From Arthrobacter burdickii (GTDB taxonomy: Bacteria > Actinomycetota > Actinomycetes > Actinomycetales > Micrococcaceae): DNA of 64,000 bases. The stretch is from assembly GCF_030433645.1 (NCBI RefSeq), contig NZ_JAROCG010000002.1:186001-250000 (forward strand). Direction: 5' to 3'. The notes below the pieces were generated by a model, which did no database searches, was not told the DNA's origin, and saw nothing but the letters and a program-made list of their open reading frames with translations. The translations under genes were made by a program, and so were the position numbers. Below, piece by piece: positions 8,358 through 16,540 of the stretch; the stretch's first letter is position 1, and each line of letters starts with the position of its first letter.

Positions 8358-9365
8358 TCAGTCGGCGAGCAGTTCCATGATGCCCTGATCGATGAACGCC
8401 TGATCGACGGGATTGAAGGGAGCCATGTGGCCCCAGATCGTCGGGATGGGCCTGGCGACAGCTCCCGGTATGCGGGCGGCTTCATACTCACTGTCGATGG
8501 GCGGGAAATACCGATCCGTCTCGGCGTTCATGATGATCGTCTTCGCACGGATCGCTCCCAGCGCCGCGTCGAAGTCGCCACCGAAGGTGGGATGGTCACC
8601 GAGGTCGTTGTGCATCCAGGTCTGGATCTGGGCGAGGAGGTCGTTGGCATCGCATTTGAGGTAGAAGGGGTCCCAGAAGATTTCGATGAACTCCTCCGCG
8701 CTACCCGCTCCGAATCCGCGGTACAGCTCCTCACGGTAGAACGCCTCCGAGAAGCCCCATCCGGCGTAGATGGATGCGAAGGTCCGCAGGCCACGCACCG
8801 GGGGCTTGTCGCCGTAGAAGCCGTCATTCCAGTCGGTGTCGGCCGTGATCGCACGGATGAGGGCGTGCAGGAACACCTTGTTGTAATGGGCTGTGCGGGC
8901 GGAACCGGAGATCGGCGCGATGGCCTGCACCATCTCCGGGTGCAGCGCCGCCCAAGCGTAGGTTTGGGAGGCGCCCATGGACCAGCTTGTCACCAGCCGA
9001 ACTTTCTCGATGCCGAATTCCTCGGTCACCAATCGGTATTGCGCGTTGATGTTGTCGTAGGCCGTGACTCGTGGAAACGTGCCTTTGCCGAAGGGGGGAG
9101 GTGTGTTGCTCGGCGAGGAGGAGACGGCCGCCCCGAAGTGGTTGGGCACGATGATGAAGTATTTGCTCGGCTTCAAGGCGCGGTTCTCGCCGGTCATCCA
9201 TGTCGCCGTGTCGGTGGGAGTAGCAGTGAACCAGGTCGGACAGATGACGACGTTGTCCTTCGCTTCATTCAGCTCACCCAGCGTCGTGTAGCCGAGTTGG
9301 GCGGAGGGAAGGACGGAGCCCTTCTGGAGGCTGAAATCCCCCAGGTCGAAAAGTTTATGCTCCAT
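8358..9365 (-). CDS. Alpha/beta-hydrolase of the homoserine-acetyltransferase (MetX-like) superfamily
   Basis: A 335-residue protein with the MetX-like layout: an N-terminal strand pair (LGYTTLGELN), a long oxyanion region (VPNHFGAAVSSSPSN), the nucleophile elbow SWSMGASQ in place of GxSxG, and the C-terminal histidine in IWGHMAPFN. Acidic residue NAETDRYFPP is the likely triad aspartate. MetX proper has a conserved LVGGSMGGMQ-like elbow, so this is probably not a methionine enzyme but a hydrolase or acyltransferase relative often found in catabolic clusters. It stands between the LacI gene, which converges on it, and the PxpABC operon, on the same strand as the latter but 120 bases away. The ATG is preceded by AGGGAG. 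Confidence 0.8.
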   Translation of the reverse strand: MEHKLFDLGDFSLQKGSVLPSAQLGYTTLGELNEAKDNVVICPTWFTATPTDTATWMTGENRALKPSKYFIIVPNHFGAAVSSSPSNTPPPFGKGTFPRVTAYDNINAQYRLVTEEFGIEKVRLVTSWSMGASQTYAWAALHPEMVQAIAPISGSARTAHYNKVFLHALIRAITADTDWNDGFYGDKPPVRGLRTFASIYAGWGFSEAFYREELYRGFGAGSAEEFIEIFWDPFYLKCDANDLLAQIQTWMHNDLGDHPTFGGDFDAALGAIRAKTIIMNAETDRYFPPIDSEYEAARIPGAVARPIPTIWGHMAPFNPVDQAFIDQGIMELLAD

Positions 9366-9485
9366 CGCATTGCTCCCTTCGCCGACGCTCCCTCGTTGGA
9401 GCTCAGGCCGATCGTACAGAAACAGCCCACCCCGGTACAGGCTCGACGTCGGGCACGACGTCGCCCAGGACGTACCGGACGGCCC

Positions 9486-10451
9486 TCACTCCCAGACGGC
9501 GCGCCGGCTTCTGGCTGCGTCGGCCCGGGCAGTGAGGGCTTGCTCCATCGTCACGGGCTCGAAGTGCGTCACCGTCCCCGGTGCGCTACGGGCGACGACG
9601 TCCATGTCCGCGCTGATGACCGTCGCGACCATCGCGTACCCACCGCCGGAGACCGCATCGCGGTGCAGGACGATCGGCTCCTTGCCGCCCGGGATCTGGA
9701 TGGACCCGACCGCGTAGCCCGCGTCCACGATGTTGGACGGATCCGAGCCGGCCCCGAAGGGCTGCGTGCGCGGCTTCCAGGCGATGTCGGGTCCGGAGTA
9801 GCGCAGGCCCGTCCGGTCGGCCACGGGAGTCAGTTTCCACGAAGCGCTCACGAGGGTCTCCATGCCCTCGGCGGTCAGCCGGTGGTCGTACAGGCCCGGC
9901 AGGATGCGGACGGTGACCTCCTTCGCATAGACCGGCCTCAGGTCCTCGGGGATCGAGTCCCGAACGGATCGGGCCGACGGCGCGACGGCGCCCACGGGGA
10001 GCGTGTCGCCGGCCTTGAGGGCGCGGCCCTGCCAGCCGCCAAGGGCGCCGAGCGCATAGGTGCTGCGGCTCCCGAGGACCAGGGGCACATCGATGCCGCC
10101 CTGCACCGCGATGTAGTAGCGCGTTCCGCCCGAGAGCATCCCGAAGGACACCTCGTCCCCCGCAGCGAGCGGGAGCCGGGTCCACTGCTCCACCGGCGCT
10201 CCGTTGACCTTGACCTGGACGGGCGCGCCGGTGACGGCGAGAACGGCGTCGGCGTCGGTGGTGAATTTCGGGCCGAGGTAGGCGCACTCGAGTACGGCGT
10301 CCGTTTCGGCATTGCCCACCAGGGCATTGGCCATCGATGCGGACAGCTGGTCCATGGCACCGCCCTGCGGGATGCCGACGTTGTAGTAGCCGAGGCGGCC
10401 CAGGTCCTGGACCGAGGTGGCGAGGCCGGGTTCGAGGATGTCAAAGGCCAT
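9486..10451 (-). CDS. pxpC: 5-oxoprolinase subunit C / biotin-dependent carboxyltransferase-like (KipA family)
   Basis: A 321-residue PxpC/KipA-family protein. The start FDILEPGLATSVQDLGRLGY is the hallmark of the family, followed by GIPQGGAMD and, midway, GGTRYYIAVQGGI with a small beta domain. PxpC acts with PxpB and PxpA in ATP-dependent opening of 5-oxoproline (pyroglutamate) to glutamate in E. coli and Bacillus. It is last in the operon and its ATG overlaps the end of pxpB by 11 bases. It also resembles the C-terminal domain of urea amidolyase, whose partners include a biotin carboxylase. That matters here because a biotin carboxylase and carrier lie in the same operon. Confidence 0.9.
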   Translation of the reverse strand: MAFDILEPGLATSVQDLGRLGYYNVGIPQGGAMDQLSASMANALVGNAETDAVLECAYLGPKFTTDADAVLAVTGAPVQVKVNGAPVEQWTRLPLAAGDEVSFGMLSGGTRYYIAVQGGIDVPLVLGSRSTYALGALGGWQGRALKAGDTLPVGAVAPSARSVRDSIPEDLRPVYAKEVTVRILPGLYDHRLTAEGMETLVSASWKLTPVADRTGLRYSGPDIAWKPRTQPFGAGSDPSNIVDAGYAVGSIQIPGGKEPIVLHRDAVSGGGYAMVATVISADMDVVARSAPGTVTHFEPVTMEQALTARADAARSRRAVWE

Positions 10452-11343
10452 GGAGCTTCTCCAGAATGTCCCGGTTGTGGGCGGTGGGGTCGGCCAGGGC
10501 CTTCTGCAGGTCGAAGGTCACCGGGGCCTGGCGGTAGGTGAAGGTCCCGGCGTCGACCTCGGCCTGGATGGTGCGGTATTCGTCCTCGCCGACGGGTCGA
10601 AACTTCACGATGTCGCCGGGCCGGAAGAAGATCATGAAGTCCGAGAAATCGTCGAGTTTCTGCGCCGGGTCGAAGATGGGTGCCGCCGCGATACCGAACA
10701 TCTGGTAACCGCCGGCGCCCCGGACCGAGTAGATGCAGGCGAAGCAGCCTCCGTGGCCGACGGTCAGCGGCGGGGTGTCCGTGCGCGGGCTCAGGTACTT
10801 CGGGACCTCGAGCTGCTCCTCCTGCGGAACGATCTGGAACATGAAGGGAAGTCCCGCGACGAATCCCACCATGGACACCAGCCATGGGGACTCGTGGTGC
10901 TTGCGGATGAACTCCTGCGGGGAGGAGAGGCCGTTCTCCTCGGCCGCGAAGTCCAGGTCGGTGCCGTCCGGCCGCTGGTGGCCCTTGCGGAAGCGGGCGC
11001 CGGTCTCGCGCGTGTACGGGTCGTCGTACCAGACGGGGATTTCGATGATGCGGGTCTCCAGCGTCTGCTCGCTGAGCTGGGCGACCTCCTCCTCCACCTC
11101 CCGCACGAGCGATTCCAGCCGGTCCGGCGGGACGACGTCGGGATCGAAGCGCAGCAGGAGGGAGGCGTTCGCCGGGCAGATGTCCACGACGCCGTCGACG
11201 GCCCGCGCCGACAGCCGTGTCGCCATGGCATTCGCCTTGAAGTTGGCGGCGAGGCTCATGCTCTCGGCGATCTCGACGAAGAGGAACTCGTCGCCGCCCC
11301 ACGTGTAGCGCGCGGCGTCCAGCTGCTGGGATACCTGGCTCAT
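10441..11343 (-). CDS. pxpB: 5-oxoprolinase subunit B (KipI family)
   Basis: A 300-residue carboxyltransferase-subdomain protein of the PxpB/KipI family: YTWGGDEFLFVEI at the start, the inner TRIIEIPVWYDDPYTRE strand region, FVAGLPFMFQ and the conserved RTDTPPLTVGHGG stretch. Typical PxpB has about 220 residues; this one is longer through an N-terminal extension and inserts. Its start overlaps the accC stop by four bases (ATGA), and its end overlaps pxpC. With PxpA and PxpC it would form a 5-oxoprolinase or a related lactam-opening complex. It lies in a minus-strand operon with its own biotin carboxylase. Confidence 0.88.
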   Translation of the reverse strand: MSQVSQQLDAARYTWGGDEFLFVEIAESMSLAANFKANAMATRLSARAVDGVVDICPANASLLLRFDPDVVPPDRLESLVREVEEEVAQLSEQTLETRIIEIPVWYDDPYTRETGARFRKGHQRPDGTDLDFAAEENGLSSPQEFIRKHHESPWLVSMVGFVAGLPFMFQIVPQEEQLEVPKYLSPRTDTPPLTVGHGGCFACIYSVRGAGGYQMFGIAAAPIFDPAQKLDDFSDFMIFFRPGDIVKFRPVGEDEYRTIQAEVDAGTFTYRQAPVTFDLQKALADPTAHNRDILEKLHGL

Positions 11344-12695
11344 GGTTGGACTCCGAGGAGGTCGGGGGTGGACTCGAGGAACTTGGAGTGGTGGGTCACG
11401 TCCCGTACCTCGGGCCTCTGGAGGACGGTCGACAGGAGCGGGAGCGTCGTCTTGACGCCCTCGATCCGTATCTCGCCCAGTGCACGCACGGACCGCTGGA
11501 TGGCTTCGGCGCGGCTCGCGTCCCACACCACCACCTTGGCGAGCAGCGAGTCGTAGTACGGTGCGACGGCGGATCCGGCGACGACGCCGGAATCGACCCG
11601 CACGCCGGGGCCGCCCGGCCAGTCCAGGCGCTGCAGCGTGCCGGGGCTCGGCATGAAGTTCTGTGTCGGGTCCTCGGCGTTGATCCGGAACTCGAAGGCG
11701 TGGCCCCGGAAGGTGACGTCCTCCTGGCGGAGCCGCAGCTTGCCGGTGGACGCCACGAGCAGTTGCTCCCGGATGAGGTCGATGCCGGTCACCATCTCCG
11801 TGACCGGATGCTCCACCTGGAGTCGGGTATTCATCTCGATGAAGGCCGCCTGCTCCTGGTCTGAGTCGTAGAGGAACTCGATCGTCCCGAGACCGGAGTA
11901 GTTGCACTGGCGCCCGAGTTCGATCGACGAGGCGAGGATCGTCTCGCGGACGCCGTCGGGCAGGAGGGGCGCAGGGGCTTCCTCGATGATCTTCTGCTGG
12001 CGGCGCTGCAGCGAGCAGTCCCGGTCGCCCAGGTGGATGACGCGTTCGCCGTCGCCGAGGATCTGCACCTCGACGTGCCGTGCGCGCTGGACGAAATGCT
12101 CGAGGTACACGGCGGGATCACCGAACGCCGCCTGCGCCTCCGCGCGGGCGACGTCGACGGTTCCGACGAGGTCCTCCTCCCGGGTGACCAGGCGGATGCC
12201 CCGTCCTCCACCGCCCGACGATGCCTTGACGACCAGCGGATAGCCGACGGCCCGCGCGATGGGGAGGGGGTCGACGTCGGGGTCCAGGGCGCCGTCACTC
12301 CCCGGCAGCGTCGGCACTCCGGCATCCTCCGCGGCCTGTCGCGCACGCGACTTGTTGCCCATCAGTTCGATGGCGTCGGCCGAAGGCCCCACCCAGGTGA
12401 TGCCGGCACCGGTGACCGCGCGGGCGAATCCCGCGTTCTCGGACAGGAAACCGTACCCGGGGTGGACGGCGTCAGCCCCGGACGCCTCCACGGCGGCGAG
12501 CACCGCGGCGGTGTCGAGGTAGCTCTTCGCTGCCGACGCCGGGCCGATCACCTGGACGTCGTCCGCGAGGGACGCCGCGTAGGAGTCGCGGTCCGGTTCG
12601 CTCGCCGCGAGGACCGTCTGCAGCCCGAGTTCCCGGGCCGCGCGGATGATCCGTACCGCGATCTCCCCGCGGTTGGCGATCAGGACGCGTTCCAT
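11340..12695 (-). CDS. accC: Biotin carboxylase subunit (AccC type)
   Basis: A 451-residue biotin carboxylase, close to the usual 450. MERVLIANRGEIAVRIIRAA is the N-terminal pre-ATP-grasp fold, HPGYGFLSEN follows, the ATP-grasp glycine-rich loop is KASSGGGGRGIR, and the catalytic region contains RDCSLQRRQQK and EMNTRLQVEHPVTE. All residues expected for ATP-dependent carboxylation of biotin appear intact. Two bases separate it from the biotin carrier gene, and it overlaps pxpB. It carries only the carboxylase part, not a full alpha subunit, so it must work with the separate carrier and with a transferase, here plausibly PxpB/PxpC. Confidence 0.93.
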   Translation of the reverse strand: MERVLIANRGEIAVRIIRAARELGLQTVLAASEPDRDSYAASLADDVQVIGPASAAKSYLDTAAVLAAVEASGADAVHPGYGFLSENAGFARAVTGAGITWVGPSADAIELMGNKSRARQAAEDAGVPTLPGSDGALDPDVDPLPIARAVGYPLVVKASSGGGGRGIRLVTREEDLVGTVDVARAEAQAAFGDPAVYLEHFVQRARHVEVQILGDGERVIHLGDRDCSLQRRQQKIIEEAPAPLLPDGVRETILASSIELGRQCNYSGLGTIEFLYDSDQEQAAFIEMNTRLQVEHPVTEMVTGIDLIREQLLVASTGKLRLRQEDVTFRGHAFEFRINAEDPTQNFMPSPGTLQRLDWPGGPGVRVDSGVVAGSAVAPYYDSLLAKVVVWDASRAEAIQRSVRALGEIRIEGVKTTLPLLSTVLQRPEVRDVTHHSKFLESTPDLLGVQP

Positions 12696-12697
12696 CG

Positions 12698-12937
12698 CTA
12701 GCCCTCCGACACCGTGGCGATGACGTCCCCGGGATTCACGGTCCCGGAGTCCTCGACCGCGAAGCTCTCCAGCGTGCCGGCGACATCGCTGCGGATCTCG
12801 GAGAACTGCTTCATGATCTCCACGACGCCGATGGTCTGGCCCGCCTCGATGGAGTCCCCCTCGTTCGCGAAGGGTTCCTTGTCCGGTCCGGGCTTGCGGT
12901 AGAAGATGCCTGGCAGTGGGGAGACGATGTCGGCCAC
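12698..12937 (-). CDS. Biotin carboxyl carrier protein (biotinyl domain only)
   Basis: A 79-residue free-standing biotinyl/lipoyl domain. The modification site is VEIMKQF (Lys near residue 43), matching the E-x-M-K biotin attachment motif. The flanking GDSIEAGQTIG and VNPGDVIATV strands complete the barrel. The usual Pro/Ala-rich N-terminal linker of AccB is absent, as in the carrier proteins found beside PxpABC and urea amidolyase systems. The gene lies between pxpA (42 bases upstream) and accC (2 bases downstream). The ATG is preceded by GAAAGGACTCCC. Confidence 0.9.
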   Translation of the reverse strand: MADIVSPLPGIFYRKPGPDKEPFANEGDSIEAGQTIGVVEIMKQFSEIRSDVAGTLESFAVEDSGTVNPGDVIATVSEG

Positions 12938-12979
12938 GGGAGTCCTTTCGGGAGGTTGGGTCAGAATCGGGAAGTTGGG
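12938..12979. repeat. Short direct repeat between pxpA and the carrier gene
   Basis: The 42-base gap contains GTTGGGTCAG twice, spaced by 19 bases (about 12955 and 12974). It falls within an operon where little regulation would be expected. It may be a duplication at the operon junction. No hairpin is evident. Confidence 0.4.
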
Positions 12980-13723
12980 TCAGTGGCTGTCGATGGCGGA
13001 GCGGACGGCTGCCGCCACCGCGGGCGAGTTGGGTGCGTCCGAGTGGACGCAGACGCTGTCGAACGGGATGGTGAGCAGGGTGCCGTCCGACGCCTCGACC
13101 TGGCCGTCCCCGAGTGCCCGGGTCACGCGGCGTGCGGCTGCTTCCGGATCGGTCGGTTCCGGCCGCCGCTGGATCAGCAGTTCGCCGGCAGGGCCGTAGT
13201 TGAGGTCCACATAGAGTTCGGCGACGAAGGGCACGCCGAGTTCCTCGCAGACGGACTGGTGCGCCGTGCCGGCAATGCCGTAGACGGGGACGTCGAAGAG
13301 TCGGGCCACGCGGGCCGCGCTCCTCATCAACTCCGGATCCCGGGCCAGCATGCCGTAGAGGGAGCCGTGGGGCTTGATGTGGTTGAGGGGAGCGCCCTCA
13401 CGTCGCAGGAAGGCGGTCAGGGCACCGACCTGGTAGAGGATGAGGGACTCCACCTCGGAGGGGGAGAGCTTCATCTCGCGGCGGCCGAAGCCGACGAGGT
13501 CCGGGAGCCCGGGGTGCGCGCCGATCAGCACGCCCTTCTCGTGCGCTGCCGTCACGGTCTCCGCCATCGTGTCCGGGTCCCCCGAGTGGAACCCGCAGGC
13601 CACGTTGATGGCGTCCACGGAGTCCAGAAGTGCGCGGTCGTTGCCGAAGGAGTGCAGGCCGAGGGACTCGCCCATGTCCGAGTTGATCATCGGCGTCGTG
13701 CGCCGCTCTGGAACGTCCACCAT
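12980..13723 (-). CDS. pxpA: 5-oxoprolinase subunit A (LamB/YcsF family)
   Basis: A 247-residue LamB/YcsF-family protein. The start INSDMGESLG with NVACGFHSGDP is the family signature, followed by IGAHPGLPDLVGFGRR and HIKPHGSLYG, which carry the conserved His and Asp residues of this TIM-barrel-like hydrolase. It is the first gene of the operon pxpA-carrier-accC-pxpB-pxpC. The ATG at 13723 has no good ribosome binding site; a TAGGGT lies about 12 bases upstream and may be a -10 element, so the message may be leaderless. The reaction is ATP-dependent hydrolysis of 5-oxoproline in characterised relatives. Other lactams cannot be excluded, given the carboxylase subunits. Confidence 0.92.
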   Translation of the reverse strand: MVDVPERRTTPMINSDMGESLGLHSFGNDRALLDSVDAINVACGFHSGDPDTMAETVTAAHEKGVLIGAHPGLPDLVGFGRREMKLSPSEVESLILYQVGALTAFLRREGAPLNHIKPHGSLYGMLARDPELMRSAARVARLFDVPVYGIAGTAHQSVCEELGVPFVAELYVDLNYGPAGELLIQRRPEPTDPEAAARRVTRALGDGQVEASDGTLLTIPFDSVCVHSDAPNSPAVAAAVRSAIDSH

Positions 13724-13817
13724 GCGTACACCCTAGTGAGCATGCAGCGGGCGGGATAGAGCGCCGTCGACTTTCGCTGGACCTCGCGTCCCGTGCCTAC
13801 AGTCCGCGAACGACGAC

Positions 13818-13855
13818 GGCCCCGCCCGCTGCCGGACGAGGCAGCGGACGGGGCC
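13818..13855 (-). terminator. Hairpin terminator after the X25-domain gene
   Basis: Arms of 16 bases (GGCCCCGCCCGCTGCC and its partner with one mismatch) enclose a 6-base loop. On the minus strand the stem is followed by GTCGTCGTTCG. It lies 18 bases after the stop at 13873 and nearly repeats the hairpin at 1730-1761, including its flank. Confidence 0.7.
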
Positions 13856-13872
13856 GAGGATCGGGACCGGAC

Positions 13873-14802
13873 CTAGGAGGTCTCGATGTCCTTCGTTGAG
13901 TAGTCGAACCGGAAGGTCACCGACGTGTCGTGGAGCAGGTGCAGTTCGTGGTTGTCGCCGTCACGCACGCCGAACCGGCCGTAGTTCTCGTCCCAGGAAC
14001 CGTTGACAAGGATCTTGAACTGGTAGCCCCCGGCGGGCAGCTGGAGGGTCCGCTTCCAGGCGTTCTCCGTCGGCTCCCAGTCGAACTGCAGCTCGCGGAG
14101 GTCAGTGCTCCAGTGGCCGGCCTCGCCGAACAGCGGGTCGAAGTTCCCGGAGAGGGCGACCGACTGCGGCTGGTCCTGCCACGCTTCATCGGCGGGCGTG
14201 TCGGTCGGCGCGTGCTCGGGCGCGGTGTCCGACACCTCGAGGGTCGCCGGAACCTCCGGGGGAGTGGGATCCTCGGCCCCCTCCGACGAGGAGGCGGGGC
14301 CGGACGGCGCCAGGTCCGCCATCGTCTCCGAGACCTCGGATGTCTCGGCCGTCTCGGGTGCGGGCACGGCCTGCACTGCCTGTGCCTCTTCACCCAGGGA
14401 TTCGGGTGCCTGCGGCGCATGCGCCGGAGCGTCGGCCTGCTCGGGCACCGGTGCGCCGCTGATCATGGCGTTCACGAACTGGTCCGGGTCGGCGAAGGCG
14501 TGAACGGCCCGGGCGCCCTCGTCCGTCGCGGTCCAGCCGCTGCGGCCCTTGACGAGCCAGCCGGCCTTCACGAGCTTCGCCGTCGCCGTCGTCAGGGCCT
14601 TGTAGCCGCGGGGGACACCGCCGCCGAGGAGCTCGGATTCCTTCTCGTCGAAGGGGACCTTCGCCACGGCCTGGGACAACAGCTCGCTGGGCGCGAGGCC
14701 GGTTCCGGACGACTGGTGGTCGGCCAGCAGGGCGAGAGTGGTGCGCAGTCGTTCATTGGTGCGGTTGGCGGGGGCGATGGCGGTCTCCTTCGTGGGCTTC
14801 AT
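13873..14802 (-). CDS. Winged-helix-like protein with C-terminal pullulanase X25-type domain
   Basis: A 309-residue protein without a signal peptide. Residues 1-115 look helical and contain GGGVPRGYKALTTATAKLVK and VKGRSGWTATDEG, a winged-helix-like layout. A low-complexity Pro/Ala/Glu linker spans about 120-210. The C-terminal 95 residues form an X25/early-set beta domain with the hallmark NGSWDENYG followed by FGVRDGDNHEL, as found beside pullulanase and amylase domains. No catalytic glycoside hydrolase domain is present. Such proteins recur in Arthrobacter relatives, but I know of no assigned function. A glycogen- or carbohydrate-sensing role is possible. A strong hairpin follows the stop. 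Confidence 0.72.
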   Translation of the reverse strand: MKPTKETAIAPANRTNERLRTTLALLADHQSSGTGLAPSELLSQAVAKVPFDEKESELLGGGVPRGYKALTTATAKLVKAGWLVKGRSGWTATDEGARAVHAFADPDQFVNAMISGAPVPEQADAPAHAPQAPESLGEEAQAVQAVPAPETAETSEVSETMADLAPSGPASSSEGAEDPTPPEVPATLEVSDTAPEHAPTDTPADEAWQDQPQSVALSGNFDPLFGEAGHWSTDLRELQFDWEPTENAWKRTLQLPAGGYQFKILVNGSWDENYGRFGVRDGDNHELHLLHDTSVTFRFDYSTKDIETS

Positions 14803-15204
14803 ACGGCGGTCTGCCGTCCATCATCACCGAATCAGCGCGCGCCCGGTAGTTGTTTCCGCGAACGGATGCCTGTCCGGGCAGGCCTTCGGTGCTGGCGCTA
14901 TGGACGGCAGCACCCTGATTTTATCGGAGGCTGGGAATTCCCGGTGCTTGTGACGAAAGTCGGTAATTCATGATTCTCCCCCTGTCGGAACGACGGCCAC
15001 TCGATGCACCGTCCTGCCGTGATGACGGCTGTTTGCAACAGTAGGAGAGGCCGGCGCGGGACAAGGTGCGGCCGAATACCCGATTCCCCGCAGGAGCTAC
15101 CTATTCGGCGCTGAAAGGGCCGGAACCGCCCGGTGCCCGCGTGCGCCGGACGACGTCGGCATACCTCCCTGCCCCTGAGTCGGACCGGACCGAACCGGGT
15201 CGGA
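14803..15204. other. Intergenic region without a convincing gene
   Basis: About 400 bases between two minus-strand genes. A short palindrome GCCTGTCCGGGCAGGC near 14869 could form a 5-bp stem. The right end has repeated GGACCGGACCGAACCGGG-type runs just after the reductase stop that may act as a weak terminator. No open frame with coding character was found. Confidence 0.45.
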
Positions 15205-16311
15205 TCAGGCCAGTGGCGGGATGACCCTGGCGGTGGCCAGTTCCTCGAAAAGCTCGAGGAATCGATCCTCTGTGTCGAGGCAGTCGGCGAACCCGTGCTG
15301 CCGGGCCTTGATGGTGGAAGTGACGTTGTCAAAGCCGGAGCGGAAAAGGAAGTCGCCGAAGGACCAGCCTGCGAGGTCTTCGTACGGCGTGGGTACGAGG
15401 TCGTACTTCGTCACCATCTGCTGCCAGAGGTCCTGGTGCTGCGGCATTGCCTCGGAGAGCAGGACGGGCTGCGGTTCGGCGTAGTCCATCTGGAAGTGGC
15501 GGGCGAAGATCGGCCACAGGTGGCGCCACCGGATCTGGTCCCCGTTGGTGATGTTGTAGACCTCGCCAGCGGCTCGGGGTTCTGAACCTGCCCAGACAGT
15601 GGCGCGAGCCAGCAGCGACGCGTCGGTCACCTGGTAGAGGGCGTCGTAGGCGGCGTGGGTGCCGGGGAACCGCAGGGGCTGGCCCAGCTCCCGGCAGATG
15701 CTCGCGTAGACGGCGATGACCATGAGGATGTTCATCGGGTTGCCGACGGCGTACCCGACCACACCTTCCGGGCGCAGCATGGTGGCGTCGAAGCCGCGTC
15801 GAGCTGCGGCAGCGCGCAGGATGTCCTCCTGCTCGTAGTAGAAGTTGGGCTGGATCAGCCGCGGATCACGTTCCTTCGCGGGGGTGTTGAAGTAGCCCAA
15901 GTGGGCCCCGTACGCCTTCCCGCCCTGGTACAGGGTGACGTGCCGTAGCGGTGCGCCTCCGTCCTCAAGGCCCTGCAGGGCATTGACAAGGAGGGCACTG
16001 TTGACCTCGATCTGCTCCCTGGTCGTGGGGCGTTCGATGTAGGCGCCGAAAACCAGATGGGTCGTATCCCGGGCGCTGCCCAGTCCGGTCCGTGCTGCAT
16101 CCCGGTCAAGCAGGTCCACCGCCAGGTGCTTCCACCGGGCGCCGGCGACTGGTCGGCGGCTCAGACCCCGGACCGCTGTTCCGCGGCTGAGGTACTCGTC
16201 CGCAACATGCCGACCGATGACCCCGCCGGCGCCAGCGACCAGCACGACCTGTGACTCATCTGCATCGCTTGGAGGCGTGGCCGTCGTCGGGTTGGTGGCG
16301 GCATCGGTCAT
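15205..16311 (-). CDS. PRISE-type SDR reductase (progesterone 5-beta-reductase/iridoid-synthase-like)
   Basis: A 368-residue extended-SDR protein. The cofactor motif VAGAGGVIGRH sits near residue 25, and the diagnostic NFYYEQED motif (about residues 172-179) is the N-F-Y-Y-x-x-E-D of the PRISE family, with the catalytic tyrosine and the lysine moved to TLYQGGKAYG. PRISE enzymes reduce activated C=C bonds of enones using NADPH; bacterial members are mostly uncharacterised. An RLSRRP segment after strand 2 fits NADPH. The ATG at 16311 with AAGGAG upstream is preferred over a TTG six codons earlier. The gene stands alone. Confidence 0.88.
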   Translation of the reverse strand: MTDAATNPTTATPPSDADESQVVLVAGAGGVIGRHVADEYLSRGTAVRGLSRRPVAGARWKHLAVDLLDRDAARTGLGSARDTTHLVFGAYIERPTTREQIEVNSALLVNALQGLEDGGAPLRHVTLYQGGKAYGAHLGYFNTPAKERDPRLIQPNFYYEQEDILRAAAARRGFDATMLRPEGVVGYAVGNPMNILMVIAVYASICRELGQPLRFPGTHAAYDALYQVTDASLLARATVWAGSEPRAAGEVYNITNGDQIRWRHLWPIFARHFQMDYAEPQPVLLSEAMPQHQDLWQQMVTKYDLVPTPYEDLAGWSFGDFLFRSGFDNVTSTIKARQHGFADCLDTEDRFLELFEELATARVIPPLA

Positions 16312-16540
16312 AGCAGGAAGCTCCTTCAACGTCGGGGATCAGCACCGGTGGCGGCTGCAGAATTCCTGCTCTTCCGTTCGACGTCAACGATAGCCAGATG
16401 ACGTGCTCGTCTGGCGGTGTGCAGCCGGGATGCTCCCTGCCCGCCTGATGGTGTATCAAGGAGGCCGAAGTAGACACCCCGTGGTCCAGGTCGCCCTGTG
16501 CTCGCCCGTAAGCTGGCAACTCGGTGTTAGGCTCCGCCGG

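Noticed and set aside
8358..9365. Homoserine O-acetyltransferase MetX
   Set aside because: The nucleophile elbow is SWSMGA instead of the MetX GGSMGG, and no methionine genes are near.
8319..10541. 740-codon plus-strand frame opposite the MetX-like gene and pxpC
   Set aside because: Shadow of two clear minus-strand genes; no motif, no ribosome binding site, biased composition only.
15160..15205. Terminator in the GGACCGGACC run after the reductase gene
   Set aside because: The pairing is patchy and no T-run follows; I mention it only as a weak possibility in the intergenic entry.
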